Assembly (NCBI GenBank): GCA_002007465.1
Contig: LNAC01000782.1
Location: 186,001-250,000 of the forward strand
Reading direction: 5' to 3'
Source of the DNA: Ailurus styani
Lineage: Eukaryota > Chordata > Mammalia > Carnivora > Ailuridae
Length of the DNA stretch: 64,000 nt
A program made the position numbers and the translations under genes. Below are positions 34,480 through 47,075 of the stretch, piece after piece; the stretch's first letter is position 1, and every line of letters begins with the position of its first letter. The notes under the pieces are model-generated. The model searched no databases. It saw only the letters and a list, made by a program, of their open reading frames with translations, and was not told the DNA's origin.

Positions 34480-35470
34480 GGTTCAAACAACAATAGAAGT
34501 AGTCACTGGGTAACATGCTATTATGGAGAACAAAGTCTCAGACTAGAGTGGTAGGTAGATTGGTTTCAGAGAAGAACTGTGGAAATGACCACTGAGTTAA
34601 ATTTTAAATTCTAGAATTTAGCCACATAGAGTGATGTCAGGTATTCCAGGTAGAGAACACCATAATCAAAGGCACGGAGGAATTGTAAACAGGTTAGTAG
34701 TGCTAGGGAGGCAGGGATAGGAGAGAGGTGAACCTGAAGGTCCTGAGTGACCTTGTTAGCTAGACTAAAGGTCAAGCTACCATTGGGAAGCTATGACCAG
34801 CAGCTATGTTAAAATTGATAAAATTTGAGCTAGGGTATTATAGATTGTAAGAAAAAGTAAGAAAAGACAAGTAAGAAAAATGGGAATTTAAAACCTACTC
34901 AAGAGATAAACCCAATAGAATTTGGCAGAGGATAAGGAAATGAGAAAAGTCTAGAAACCCCCCAGGTTTCCAGTCTGTCTCTCTGGTTGGATATTGGTTT
35001 GTGTGTAAGTGGTAGGATGACAATAAATGCAGTTTGACATTGGCTGGAGTTGAGGTACTGATGGATATCCAAGTCAGCATGTCCCCCAGAGTGTTGAATT
35101 GAGCTTGAGGCTTAGGAGAGAAGGTCTGGCCTTGGAGATAAACTATTGGAAATCATCAACATCTAAGTGGTGGTTAAAACCACGCATGTAAACAGGTTGG
35201 ATTATCCAGGGGAGAGAGACAAGAGTGAGAACAGTATACTGAAAACAGAACCATGAGGAAGACCTTCTTTTAAGGGTAGGTTGGAAGGAAAAGAGTGCAC
35301 GAAGATGAGATGGAAGGAATGCTCAAAGAAGTATTAAATAAAAAAAAACAACAACAAGGTAACCACATGGTCATGGAAGCTAAGAGCAGATTACAAATAA
35401 TGAGGGAGCTAGAGAGGTTTCAGATAAAATGTAAAACACATCCAGTGGATTTAATTCATTTTAGTATTCA
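34480..35470 (-). mobile_element. Long L2 remnant, minus strand
   Basis: Reversed L2 phrases in order: 'ggtattccaggtagagaaca', 'aaaggcacggaggaattgta', 'tactgatggatatccaagtc', 'ttgaggcttaggagagaagg', 'ttggagataaactattggaa' and 'aaaccatgaggaagacc'-like text. This corresponds to the 3' UTR and the C-terminal RT coding part. No open frame survives. Confidence 0.72.
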
Positions 35471-35748
35471 AAGTCCCAACATCTCCTTTTCTTGACACCA
35501 GTTTATGTTTACCAAAAATGTTAATAAGAAAGAAACAGTGAGAAACAGCAACTTGATGTGTTAACTCTTGTTTTGTTTGTTTTATGCTCTGTGGCTTGCC
35601 CCAAAGACCAGCTTCCCTACAAGGCTGCTGCTGTAGCTGATGTGTGAGCCCATGTCTTTGCATGGTTCCCTACCACCCTAGTGTTTGCTATGCTCTAAAC
35701 ATGTGGTATAGCAATTCCAGGTATCCAGGTGAAAAATACACCATATTT

Positions 35749-35943
35749 TTGTTTGCTGAAGATTTTATTTATTTATTTGACAGAGGGAAATCACAAGTAG
35801 GCAGAGAGGCAGGCAGAGAGAGAGTGGGAGAAGCAGGCTCCCTGCCAAGCAGAAAGCCCGATGCGGGCCTCAATCCCAGGACCCTGAGATCATGACCTGA
35901 GCCGAAGGCAGAGGCTTAACCCACTGAGCCATCCAGGCGCCCC
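35749..35943 (-). mobile_element. CAN-SINE, minus strand
   Basis: 'agattttatttatttatttg' at the left, 'cttaacccactgagccatcc' and 'aggcgcccc' at the right, so it is of the 'gggttaa' mustelid type. A perfect 15-bp duplication 'aaatacaccatattt' occurs at 35734-35748 and 35944-35958. The poly(T) is short and impure. Confidence 0.96.
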
Positions 35944-35959
35944 AAATACACCATATTTA

Positions 35960-36905
35960 AAGGTTCCAGGTAGGTTTATTTTATGGATATGTAAAGGTTA
36001 TTTACACTCAGCCATAATGATTCAGGGTCATGGCCATCAAACAATTGCTGTGGCATGTAATGAGATCTAATTCTATATTAGACTGCTCCATACCACTGTC
36101 ATCTTTAAATAGTTAAGCTTGCTTTCTTGTTTTAAACTGTAGTCTTGTGGTTTCCCATCACTGGTATGATGAAGCTGTCCTAGACCTGACTCTAAAAGCT
36201 CTTAACCTGTTCCTGACTTACAGCCCCACATATGTGGTGGCCATGAAAGACATGGCAGAAGTAACCCTTTTAAGTGGTTACCAACTCAATTCTGGAAGAT
36301 CTGATGATGGTTTACCTTATTTTTGGAATGACCTATCAAGACAGGGATGACCTGAAAAAAGCATGTAGTTTCCTAAGTAAGGGGCAATTTGCTTGTGTAT
36401 GCAGTGTTTAGGAAATCTTCCTATATGCATTCATTTCGAGACAATACTTTTAAGACATCTCATTTGTGTTACCAAATGTCTGTCCCGAGTTGCCACTTTT
36501 CCACCTGGTTTTCATTGAGGAGATTGGCAATGCATCCTACTTTGGTTACTGTGCTCCAATTCAGTCTCAGAATCCTTATCCCTACAGAACACCTGGTGGT
36601 GCTGGGAATTAATAAAAACTCTTTGCTGGTTGTGAGCTGCTGTATTCTAGTGCTGAATCAGGAACTACGGATATTGGGAAAAATCAAGCACATTTATTCC
36701 CCAGGTTGTTATAATTAAACTGAAGGAACAAAATCTTTCTGAGTAATTGAAAGGCTATATTCAACTCTGCTCACTGAAGGGGAAGGAGAACCAGAGTCAC
36801 TATATTTGATTTTTTAATATTCAAGCATCAGCCAAAGGGTTGGAATAGATGGCACTGAAGGGTTTTTGAAACCTGGGGAGCTACTATTGTATCAGGGCCC
36901 CAGAA
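35960..36905. other. Unique sequence, no gene recognised
   Basis: AT-rich. Frames of 67 and 109 codons on the plus strand (36147-36350, 36389-36718) show no recognisable domain. Confidence 0.4.
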
Positions 36906-36912
36906 GCATGTA

Positions 36913-37330
36913 CAGCACTGGTTCTCAATATTGATATGTAAAACAGTGATGTGAATAACTCATTTAAAGTGTAGATTTCCTGGATCCTACCCAAAGATTC
37001 TCATTAAGTAAGTAACAGTAAGTAAGTATGGACATACACCCAAGAATCAAGATTTTTTTAAAAACCCTATTGAATCCGGGGCACCTGGGTAGCTCAGTTG
37101 GTTAAGCATCTGTCTTCAGCTCAGGTCATGATCCCTGGGTCTTAGGATTGAGCTCTGCATAAGCCTCCCTGCTCAGTAGGGAGTCTGCTTCTCCCTCTTC
37201 CCCTCCCCCTTGCTTGTGCTCTCTTCCGGTCTCTCTCAAATAAATAAAATCTTAAAAAAATAAAAAGCAACAAAACCCTGTTGAATCTGACATAGATGGT
37301 CTAAGGACCCCACTTTGAGAAACACTCCAT
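36913..37330. mobile_element. MER5-like (hAT-Charlie) remnant split by a SINE
   Basis: 'actggttctcaatattgata' at the left and 'ccccactttgagaaacactc' at the right are the ends of a MER5-like hAT element. The SINE at 37078-37271 lies inside it. Internal divergence is high, so the family is tentative. Confidence 0.5.
37078..37271 (+). mobile_element. CAN-SINE, older subfamily
   Basis: Head 'ggggcacctgggtagctcag' followed by 'ttggttaagcatctgtcttc' rather than 'gggttaaagcc'. 'ccctccccct' body and 'aataaataaaatctt' end. A near-perfect 16-bp duplication ('aaaaccctattgaatc' and 'aaaaccctgttgaatc') occurs at 37061-37076 and 37272-37287. Confidence 0.95.
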
Positions 37331-37967
37331 TAGAGTAGTGGTGTCCAAAGTAGGGTTCACAGCCCCTGCTACAGGGGATAATTTTTTATGGTACTGAGGA
37401 CAAAATTTTAGAACTTATGTTTATAAAGAAAGTTCTTAAACTTTGCTGCTCATTGGCACTGGTGCCTCACTGAACCTGACAATCAGCTGGTCACGTCGTA
37501 GACAAAATGTGCAGAATGAGCGGAGTGGGAGTGGGAATGAAGTAGAGTTTCGCTTATTGTAGTACAATACGATTTATATTGCCTTGGTAAGTGGATTTAA
37601 GGGTCAGTGATCTTGTTTAATTAGCCTACCCCTCACAAAATGGTCAAGTGCCTTAAAACAGATTTCTACAAAGAACCCGTGAATTGATGATAATGCTGAA
37701 GGAACATCTGTAAGGGAGCAAAAGAAAATGGCCATGCTGGCGATTGTCCTGTTCTTTCAGAGTCCTGGTCAGCTCCATCAAGGGATGAGAAACAGTAACG
37801 ATCTAATCGAATAGGACTACCAAGAAGACTATTTGAAATTTGGATTTACGACCACTATCATTCATGACAAACCTCTCCCAAAGTGCCCATCATGTCTTGA
37901 GGGATTAACTTATGCCATCTTGATCAGCAGGGCAGAAGAGCAATTAGGGACACATCAGAAGAATTAG

Positions 37968-38206
37968 AAGCGTATGGTGCAGAGGGTAGGTTCCAAATGC
38001 TAGAGCCAGACTCCTGGTTTGAATTCACGTTCTGGTGCTTACCAGCTGTGTGACCCCTGGGTGACTCAGTTTCCCCTCTGTAAAATGGGGAATAAAAATA
38101 CCTACCTTGGAGGGCTATTATGAGGATTAAAGAAGTTACTATGTGTAACGTGCTTAGAGAAATGCCTGGCAGATTGTGCAAGTAATACAAATGTTAGTTT
38201 AAACAT
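37968..38206 (+). mobile_element. Near full-length MIR SINE
   Basis: The clearest MIR in the window: 'ctagagccagactcctggtt', 'taccagctgtgtgacccctg', 'tcagtttcccctctgtaaaa', 'tattatgaggattaaagaag' and 'gcttagagaaatgcctggca', all in order over about 240 bp. Confidence 0.95.
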
Positions 38207-40582
38207 CGTTTATCCTATTTTGTGTTCTCGTTTATAGATTTCTATTTTTTATATTATATATGGATGGGTACTGAGGGTACATGCTCAAATATTGTGGCTG
38301 ACAAGGATGAGAGTGTAAAAGATCTATAGTTCACTTTCCAGGAGATACTGATGCTCCTAAAATCTTCCCTGGCCTCCAGGAGTATCAGTAGTAACTGACG
38401 TCAGCCTTTGCTGGGTTTGGGGGCAAGACCTACACTGTTGGGTGGTAGAGCCTGGGTAAAACAGCAAAAACATACCACTTTTTGACAATCTTTTCTCTAC
38501 GTCTTCTCTGTACAATTGAACAGTCTGACCTAATTGTCACTTTATTCTAAGGTATGTCACTTTCATACCTTATTTTTCTGGTCCTCATGTCTGTCACTCC
38601 AGGGTATTATCTGAAAAAGTGTTTGGAAATGTGCTAGTTTGGAATAACAAACTTATGAAGAGCTCTCCTGCTCTCCTGCTCCTATGTCCTCTCCCCCTGG
38701 CACTGAACCTGCTCATGGGCAACATCGCTCCTAGGAACCAGACGTGTCCACATGGACAGATGTGTGTACAAATGCAATTCTTCCCTTTTCCACTCAGTAC
38801 AGCGAGGTGAGACTGAATTTTTTTTTCAAAAGCAGCATTACTGAGAAGAACGTAAAAGGGAATAAACACAATGCCAAGTGTTTGAAATAAATGAGAGCGT
38901 CCAGTACTTCTTTCCAGTCATCTTTTACTGAACATTCCTCCATCTCTTTTCTCAATCTCCTTGAGGAAATTACTACCCAAGGTGGCTTCAGGTTGGATCC
39001 TCTGTCCCTCCCCAGAGTCTGTTTTCCAATTGTAACTGCCTACAGATCAGAATCTATATTTTGTAAACTGTTACTTAGTTTCTTCCATATTCTGACTCTG
39101 CCTTCGGGGCTCATACACAGGATTGCCTTAGAAGACCTTAAATATCTCCTCCAACTTTCTCTCTCCCTCTCTCTCCCAGTAGACTCTTCTCTACCATTTT
39201 CTAAACACTCTGGCCCATTTGCTCATGGCCTCTCCCTAGAGTCTTCTCCCAGTGCTCTCAGCTGGGACAGATCCTATTTGGCTTGTTAGGACCCCTCAAA
39301 TTTTTCCTTCCTGTAAGACTCTTATAGACCAGAGCATCTCAAATCACACCCCAGAACTGGCTGTCTACTTTGTCTGTAGACCTGCATCATATGTCTTCAT
39401 GCAGGGCTACTTGATTTGGAGGGGAGTTTTCAGAGGACATTTTTAAGGCATCTTTCTTTTTAGCACAGGTCCACAATATCCAGATCCATTCTGAACATGA
39501 CCATGTCTCATACATCATGGAACCATTGCATCTCAGGTTTGAAAAAAAATCTACCCCCAACCTCCACCCAATGTGTGCATCCTCTCTGAGCATCCCAGTG
39601 CATATGTCCATATGTTAAAATGTCCCCCATGGCGGTGATCTCACTACCTCTCTGACATCTCATTCCCCAAAGCAGAATAGCTCTGATTTCTTTTAGAATT
39701 GATGTCATAGAATATAGTCTGAATTTCAAGACAACATAGCAGAGTAAAAAAAAAAAAAGGTTGAACTGGTGATGAATTTAGAATGTGATCAGACTGTTTG
39801 GGTGCTCTGGAAACATACATTGAATAGAGCTAAATTATGGAAGTTTAACATTTGTTTAATATGCATGCTTGGCTAATTTCTCCTCAGTGAATGTTGAAAG
39901 GTAATGTCCTTTGAAACAGACTGGCTTATCCTGGAAAATATTAGCGTTCTAAAATGGTTAAAAGCTGGAGGGCAGAGAACTCTGATCCTTTGAAATGTAG
40001 CCTTCTTTTCTAGGCACTGGAAGACTTAATAAGACAAGCTATTATAATTTATTGGTGTAGTATTGACAATAGGCTTGTTGCAGTGTGAAATACAAACATA
40101 GATTAGCTTTGCCTTTGGGACATACACTGTAGATGTGGAATGCCTGTTGACAACGTTGATTAGATTATTTTGAACGTACGGATAATCCTGCTTTACTGTT
40201 TTTCATTGCTTTGATATTGTTTTCCTCTTTATAGCTTGTCTCCTTCTCAGAGGGATCCTATTACTCAGGTGGTTCTTCAAAGGCCTGTATCAGCCACTTC
40301 TCCAGCTTCCCCTTGCCCAAGATCCTGATGTTAAGTTCCTCTGTTGGCCTGATCTATCAGCACTGATTCCTTTATTGATTTCTTTTTCTGTGCAGTGGTC
40401 GATGGTATTGAGAACACAATCAAGGCCTTAACACATCCTTAGACATAAATATGCATCTAATTAAATACTTTAAGTGAGCTGAAAATGAAAGAAAAAAGGA
40501 GAATGACCATGTTACATTTTGTCATTGACTTTCACTGGTCAAACAGTAACAACTGAAGGTGGGAGAAATTGTTGAGTCCCTT
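38207..40582. other. Unique sequence, no gene recognised
   Basis: Pyrimidine-rich between 38890 and 39260, where a 132-codon plus frame (38891-39289) is open. Its composition is leucine/serine-rich, as expected from CT-rich DNA, and no motif is recognisable. Minus frames near 39387-39729 are also unconvincing. Confidence 0.4.
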
Positions 40583-40928
40583 TGTGGTTGGCAGAACAAT
40601 GCTCCCCTCCCTCCAAAACGCCTGTGTCCTAACCCTCCAAACCTTTGACAAAATTAATTTACATTAAAGATGCAATTAAAAGTGCAGACCTTTAGATGGG
40701 AAGATTATCTCAGATTATCTAGATGGGCTCAACCTAATCACACAAATGTTTATTGGAGGACTTTCCCAGCTGTGGTCAGAGGGCAATGTTACTACGCAGT
40801 AAGATTCAGAGATTCAGCTTGCTGGCTTTTAATGTGGAGAAAGGGGACCACAGGTCAAGGAATTTGGAGAGCTTCTAGAAGTTAGAAAAGGCGAGAAAAC
40901 ATATTTTCCCTTAGAGCTTCCAGAAAGG
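40583..40928 (+). mobile_element. MLT1-type LTR (ERVL-MaLR), left part
   Basis: Starts TGTGG and carries the MaLR landmarks 'gcctgtgtcctaaccctcca', 'gggaagattatctcagatta', 'gggctcaacctaatcacac' and 'ttctagaagttagaaaaggc'. It is split by an L1. The last 16 bp are the L1 target duplication. Confidence 0.8.
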
Positions 40929-41940
40929 GGTTAACAAAACAAAGAGTCAACCTGTGGAATGGAAGAAAATATTTGCAAGTGATACTACAATAAAAGGCTA
41001 GTATCTAAGATCGATAAAGAACTTCACAAACTCAGTCAAGTCAATAATGGGCAGAAGAAATGAACAGACACTTCTCCAAAGAAGACATACAAATGGCCAA
41101 CAGACCCATGAAAAATTGTTCAACATCATTAGCCATCAGGGAAATTCAAATCAAAACCACATTGAGATACCACCTTGCACCAGTTGGAATGGCAAAAATT
41201 GACAAGACATGAAACAGCAAATGCTGGAGAGGTTGTGAAGAGGGGAACCCTCTTACACAATTGGTGGGAATGCAAGTTGGTACAGCCACTTTGGAAAACA
41301 GCGTGAAGGTTCCTCAAAAAGTTAAAAATAGAGCTATCCTATGACCCAATTGCACTACTGGGTATTTACCCCAAAGATACAGATGTAGTAAAAAGAAGGG
41401 CAATATGCACCCAGTGTTCACAGCAGCAATGTCTACAATCACCGAACTGTGGAGGGAGCCAAAATGCCCTTTACCAGAGGAATGGATGAAGAAGATGTGG
41501 TCCATATATACAACGGAATATTACTCATTCATCAGGAAGGATGAATACCCAACTTTTGCATCAACGTGGATGGAACTGAAAGAGATTATGCTGAGTGAAA
41601 TAAGTCAAACAGAGAAAGACAATTATATGGTTTCAGTTTTTTGTGGAACATCAGGAATAGCATGGAGGACATTGGGAGAAGGAAGGGAAAATGAAGGGGG
41701 AAAAATCGGAGAGGGAGACAAACTATGAGAGATTTTGGACTCCAGAATAAACTGAGGGTTTTAGAGGGCAAGGGGGTGGGGGAAAGTATTAGCCTGGTGA
41801 TGGGTATTACGGAGGGCATGTATTGCATGGAGCACTGGGTGTTATATACAAACAATGAATCATGGAACACTACATCACAAACTAATGATGTACTGTATGG
41901 TGACTAACATAACATAATAAAAAAAAAACAGTAAAAAAAA
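40929..41940 (+). mobile_element. L1, 5'-truncated, inserted in an MLT1 LTR
   Basis: About 1 kb of L1: ORF2 C-terminal region and 3' UTR ending in an A-rich tail. The frame at 41405-41728 shows EPKCPLPEEWMKKMWSIYTT, then EYYSFIRKDE and [19 protein letters not shown], the normal ORF2 C-terminus. Upstream stops break the rest. A 16-bp near-identical duplication occurs at 40913-40928 and 41941-41956 ('agagcttccagaaagg' and 'agaacttccagaaagg'). Confidence 0.95.
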
Positions 41941-41956
41941 AGAACTTCCAGAAAGG

Positions 41957-42078
41957 AATGCAGTCTTTTTGACACCTTGACCCAGTTGAACTTCTGACAT
42001 ACTGTAAAATAATGAGTTTGTGTTTAATCCACTACCTGTATGGTAATTTGTTACAGCAACAATAGAAATGAATATATC
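41957..42078 (+). mobile_element. MLT1-type LTR, right part
   Basis: 'tttttgacaccttgacccag', 'acttctgacatactgtaaaa', 'taatgagtttgtgtttaatc' and 'ggtaatttgttacagcaaca' are the U5 side and end of MLT1. It continues exactly from the left part once the L1 and one target copy are set aside. Confidence 0.85.
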
Positions 42079-42424
42079 ATATCTTAGAGAATACAGTGAA
42101 AGTAAATGTTTACAAAAATATATTTTACATATTAATTGAGAATATGGTCGTTAAGAAAGACTTGCAGCAAATTCAAATACAGCCTATCCATATAAAGTTA
42201 GGGGTCTCTGGGAGGTGGGAATGTCTAAATGCCCTGATTGCTATTCATTTTGGAATAATCAGAGTGGGTGTGACTGACACTTGTTCTACAAAGTCTTGGA
42301 ACTCTTGGGCAATCCAGCAATTAATTTCTTTTTTTTTTTTTGCATTTATAAGTGACCTTTCTAAGATGCTAACATTCCTCATCTTAAATCCTTATATTCT
42401 TTTCCTTTAATAAAATCCAAGCTT

Positions 42425-42860
42425 TTTATCATGCTTTACAAAGTTCTTCCAAAAAAAAAAAAAAGCCCCTGTCTATTTCTGCAGCCTTCACTTTGACCAC
42501 TTCTCTTCCAGCCATACCACTGCTTGCCTTTCATATTCTCTCTGACCTCTGTGCTTTTGCACGTGCTCCTGGAGCCTCTTCTCTCCATGGCTTGCACCTA
42601 TTTGTCTGTGACAGCACAGACACTATCCTCTCTATGAAGACATCCTGCCACTCTCCAGACATTCCCAACAGCCCCCTCCACTCACCTTCACAACCACAGG
42701 AGCATCTATCATACTGTATTAGGAAGTATTACTTGTCTGTGTTTTTATGAGCTCTTTATAGACCCACAGAGCACTTTTCCTCTTTAACCCTGATGACTAC
42801 TCCTGCAGGTGACTGGCACCTAGAAAGCTTTCAGGAAGCACTTGCCGAGTGAAAGGATGT
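42425..42860 (+). mobile_element. L2 3'-end remnant
   Basis: 'gacctctgtgcttttgcacg', 'tgctcctggagcctcttctc', 'gactggcacctagaaagctt' and 'caggaagcacttgccgagtg' match L2 3' landmarks. A poly(A) stretch (42451-42465) sits inside. Confidence 0.65.
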
Positions 42861-44298
42861 GCCATATTCTTATTGCCTGTGAAAGCCCTGCAGCCTAGAT
42901 TAGGAATCAAGAATTTGGCTCACGTATTTGGAAGGTACAGTGATGCCTTTTAACACCTTAGAGGTGGCCAGAGATTCCTGATGCTTCTTATTTCCCCCAC
43001 AGTATATTCCCCCTAGTTTAAACAATGCAAGGAAGAATAGAAGAAGAAAAAAAAAGAGCAAAGTTTGGAGTAAGAATTTTTAATCTGGAACACATAGAAA
43101 TTCCATGAATAGGCTTCATGGGGGCCTAGCAGACCACCTGAAATATGTATTTTTTATTTTATTATTTTATTGTTTATATGTACCTGGGAAAAATCAAAGA
43201 TTTGTTCATATTCTCAAACCAAAGTGACCCCAGCGATTCTGTGGTGATAATGGGCGGTGCAGCCATGAAAAACATTCAACCCTTCCTCTGACTTGAGGCT
43301 GCTCCCGTTCAATTTCAAGTCTCTCCGTTTTGGAAGCTTTTGTCACCACATTTGCACCAAGAAAGAAATTATTTCTGTTCTTCCTTAATAGGCAGTTTGA
43401 GGAGGAAACCTCCCTGGAATGATGGTCCTGGCTGATATTTCTTCCATATGGCAATGGGGAGGTTGTGAATCTGACACTCTTTAAACAAGTGGGATATCAG
43501 GAGCAGGGTGGCTTAAACACAGTCATTTACATGGGGTTTCACATTCTCTTCGGACTGATGGGGGATTCCTAAGTGTCACTTAGCTTCACTACCTGCTTTA
43601 AAGGAAAATTTCTCATAAACTGTATGAATTGGATTACATTTTATCCCACTTTAAGTATGCTTCCCTTGCCCCTCAGAAGGTGGTTGCCAAAACCTACCCA
43701 GAGCATTCCACACTGAAAGGGCCACTTGGAGAAAACCAGAGTTCAGTTGCTTGGGGGATATTCTGAGGCTTACCTTTTCCATTAAAAGTGAAGAGGTGGA
43801 GAGAGACAAAATGTACCCACGGGCTTAGATCTTTTGGTTAAATGGTGTGCGGTCTTCCAGAGCTGGGCACAGGATGTGTTCTCTAAACAGGCAGCATACC
43901 TGCCCATGGAATCCTTTCTGCAAATAAACCACAAAGTCACAGACTTGGGCACAGCATTTGAATAAGAGCAGGGAGAGAAAAAAAATACCCTTTCCTCAAG
44001 GTCACCATCTTTGTCTCTGTGAACTCATCTGGCGAGGTGGGGGGGGGGCGAAGAAACTAACTTGGTAATTGGGAAATTTTCCCTTGGAGAAGGATGAATT
44101 TCTGACTGCTGCATCCAAAATTCATCTAACATTGTCAAAACTGTGAGGCCAGGGTGGGAGAAGCTGGCTGTCCTGCCATTCTGCCTCAGTTAATGGTCTG
44201 TCTGCACTGAGTGCTGCCGTAGTGATTTGGGGGTATGTATGAATCACTGTGAGAGACTCAGTGGAGCTATCAGAATCCACTGCACTCATTCATCTATT
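42861..44298. other. Unique sequence, no gene recognised
   Basis: Contains a G run at 44037-44048. An 82-codon minus frame (43206-43454) lies in GC-richer DNA with no recognisable features. Confidence 0.4.
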
Positions 44299-44313
44299 AA
44301 AACATCAGTTATT

Positions 44314-44506
44314 GGGATGCCTGGGTCACTCAGTGGGTTAAAGCCTCTGCCTTCTGCTCAGATTATGATCTCAGGGTCCTTGGGATCGAGCCCCGCATCG
44401 GGCTCCCTGCTCAGCGGGGAGCCTGCTTCCTCCTCTCTCTGCCTGCCTCTCTGCCTACTTGTAATTTCTCTCTCTGTTAAATAAATAAATAAAAATTTAT
44501 ATAAAA
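44314..44506 (+). mobile_element. CAN-SINE, full length
   Basis: 'gggatgcctgggtcactcag' head, 'tgggttaaagcctctgcctt', CT middle, 'aaataaataaataaaaattt' end. The duplication 'aaaacatcagttatt' (44299-44313) recurs with a 2-bp change, 'aaaacacgtcagttatt' (44507-44523). Confidence 0.94.
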
Positions 44507-44523
44507 AAAACACGTCAGTTATT

Positions 44524-44800
44524 TAGAGCATACTGTGCTCCTGTGAGGCAAATGTTATGCTAGGCCCTGAGATTCTCCGAAATAGATTTGGCTACAGGGA
44601 GCTAGTTATTTTAATAGAACAAGTCAAAGATTGGCTCTTAGTTTTGTCTTTTTTTGCTGAATATTAGTTAATCCATCTGCATTCATTAGATTCATATTAC
44701 TCTTCTACCACTTGCAGAGCTTTGAGAGAGGGGTTGATAGAGATACACAGTTGGAGATGAGGGGGTACCCATCCTCAAGCAGTTTACCATCTACTGTTTA
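44524..44800 (-). mobile_element. Possible L2 remnant
   Basis: 'tgtgaggcaaatgttatgct' with 'aggccctgagattct' and later 'accatcctcaagcagtttac'-like text resembles the reversed L2 3' end. Diverged. Confidence 0.4.
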
Positions 44801-45119
44801 GCTTACTTTAAGCCCTCTTTTAGGAAGAGCAAGTTATATACCCTAAACAAAAGTGTTTGTTTCTTCCAAGGAGCAGCTTCAGTGTAAGAGTTTTGTTTCT
44901 AGAGTTTGCTAGGAATTTACCTATAAGGAGTTGGTGCTCTCTTGCACCAACTAAGGCTAAATTTCAGGCTCACCAAAAGTCTTCAGACCTCATAAAATAA
45001 TGGAATTAACAAACAGAAAATAATTGTAGGAGGTTATTTTACCTCTTCTTTTCTCTACATAGAAGATTATCTCAATTAGTCCATGATACAGAATTTCTTT
45101 CTTTCTTCCATGTATTTCT

Positions 45120-45331
45120 TGAGAGATGAGGGAATTTTTTAGAGAGAGAGGGAAAGAACCATGTGCAAACAGGGGGGAGGGGCACAAGGAGAGGGAGAGA
45201 GAATCTTAAGCAGGCTCCACACTCAGAGCAGAGCCCAACATGGGGCTTGATCTCACAGTACTGAGATCGTGACCTGAGCTGAAATCAAGAGTCAGATGCT
45301 CAACTGACTGAGTCACCCAGGTTCCCCATTA
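45120..45331 (-). mobile_element. CAN-SINE, minus strand, old subfamily
   Basis: Head at the right ('gactgagtcacccaggttcc'), 'gatctcacagtactgagatc' and 'gcaggctccacactcagagc' within. The 'gctcaactgactgagtcacc' head places it with the older carnivore SINEs. A 14-bp duplication 'ttccatgtatttct' occurs at 45106-45119 and 45332-45345. Confidence 0.93.
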
Positions 45332-46004
45332 TTCCATGTATTTCTGAAGCCCACTTTCCTTCTACCTCCCAGTATCTTTTCCTTTTTGATGTATGGATTA
45401 ACACCGACTTTCCTGTATTTTCTTGAAGCTAGGATTTTTCCCTTCTCTGGAATTACAGTGAAGCCTACCAAATCTTGATGCTCCTATCCTGTGACAATCC
45501 TATGCACAATTTGCTTTCTCCCCCCTGCCATTGACTAATATTGGTTCCAACTTGATGTCAAACTATCTTCAACATGACTTCTTTCTATCTCTGTGGTTAA
45601 CATAACATGTCCATGATTATGCATGCAGAGTTCTCTGCTTTCAGGTTCTTCCCTTCCCTCATTTTGTGTTATCTCTGTCCTTAAGTATACCTTTTTGAGG
45701 CAAAAAAAATGAATCAGAACAATTGTCCATGGATATTTATCTGACTCCTGACAATCACCATTGAACCAGAACTAGAAAATAAGGAATTTTAAGAGTATAC
45801 AAATAATGGTTTTTGATGTTGAGTTTGAAGCATTTTCCCTAGTTAAGAAAGGTCTTATTTAAAATTCTTTGTAAACTATAACTTTATTAATAAGCCCAGG
45901 AAATGTGTACAGTTCTTTTCAGTGATTTCTGTGCTATTTTAAAATGCTTATATGCTAAGTATTTAGAAGAAATTATTCACTGCTTGGTTTGGAAGGTCAT
46001 TTCT

Positions 46005-46121
46005 TTTTCTTTCTTTTTTTTTTTTTTTTTTTAGTATTCTGGTATAGGGTTCAATGATTCATTAGTTGCATATAACACCCAGTGCTCATCATATCACATG
46101 CCTTCCTTAACGCCCATCAGT
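46005..46121 (-). mobile_element. Very short L1 3' end
   Basis: Poly(T) followed by about 90 bp of reversed L1 3' UTR ('gttgcatataacacccagtg', 'atcacatgccttccttaacg'). A 10-bp duplication 'ggtcatttct' occurs at 45995-46004 and 46122-46131. Strong 5' truncation. Confidence 0.92.
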
Positions 46122-46389
46122 GGTCATTTCTATATATAATAGAGGAAAAAGATTAGTTAGAGAGGATAAAGGCTAATAAATCTCTGATACCTTTCAGTAC
46201 CAGAAGTTTGATACTTCTAACTCCAGGTGAGGAATAAGGTGGCCCTTTTCTGTGCAAGCAAAGCACCTAGTGTTTACGTTTATTATAACATTTTATCACA
46301 CTGCCTTATGATTGTTATTATTCCTGTTTGGTTAGCTATATGCTTCTTGAAGACAGTGAATATTTTTTACTTCGTGTCATTGCTTTATA

Positions 46390-46870
46390 TGTTGGAATAT
46401 CTTTCGGCTGCAAAAGAGAAAAACCCAACTCAGACCACCTTACACATAAAAGCAAATTTATTGACTCAAATATCTAAAAGGTCCAAGTTCCAGTCAGGTC
46501 TGCATTCAGGGAGCCAAATGATTTTTACCAGCAATCTCTCTTTGCCTCTCATGCAAATGGCATATTAGCTGAATTTTCTCTCTTAGAAGGCTCCCCCAAA
46601 TAGCCAGTGAAGTCAACGTCCTGCAGCTGTTGCATACTTAGAACGTGTACTTGTGATGGGAAAGTTAGTATTTTTTAATTTCTTGGACAGAATACTTCTA
46701 CAGAAGGTTCTTTTCAGTTCACCTTGGGCCCCATGATTATTCCTTTTGGCAGATGGAATAGAGCACTTCACTGCCCATGCTTGAGCCATGTGTCTACTCC
46801 CAAGGCGGGTAGATGTGGTCAGTCCCACTGAAACCACAGGAAATAGGAGACAGATGATTCCCAAAAGGAT
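46390..46870 (+). mobile_element. Ancient interspersed repeat, family not named
   Basis: 'gaaaaacccaactcagacca', 'aaagcaaatttattgactca', 'gcctctcatgcaaatggc' and 'ggtcagtcccactgaaacca' follow a widespread mammalian repeat whose name I cannot give with certainty. It is similar in style to 15215-15600. Confidence 0.45.
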
Positions 46871-46951
46871 TGGATATTGGGAAAATGGTCACCCTGCTAA
46901 TTAACATAATTTTTTGCATCTGATAGATAATCCAATAAATGTTGATAGAAA

Positions 46952-47040
46952 GATGGAGTGTTATATGCAACTAATAAGTCATTGAACACTATATCAAAAA
47001 CTAATTATGTACTATATGTTGGCTAACAACATTTAAAAAA
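46952..47040 (+). mobile_element. Short L1 3' end
   Basis: 'ggagtgttatatgcaactaa', 'tcattgaacactatatcaaa' and 'actaattatgtactatatgt' form the last part of the L1 3' UTR, then an A tract. Target duplication not resolved. A second A tract (47061-47071) lies after 20 bp of other sequence. Confidence 0.8.
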
Positions 47041-47075
47041 AAAGAAACAACTAGTCATCCAAAAAAAAAAATGAA

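Noticed and set aside
38891..39289. 132-codon plus-strand frame
   Set aside because: Leucine- and serine-rich from CT-rich DNA. No motif, no splice or promoter context.
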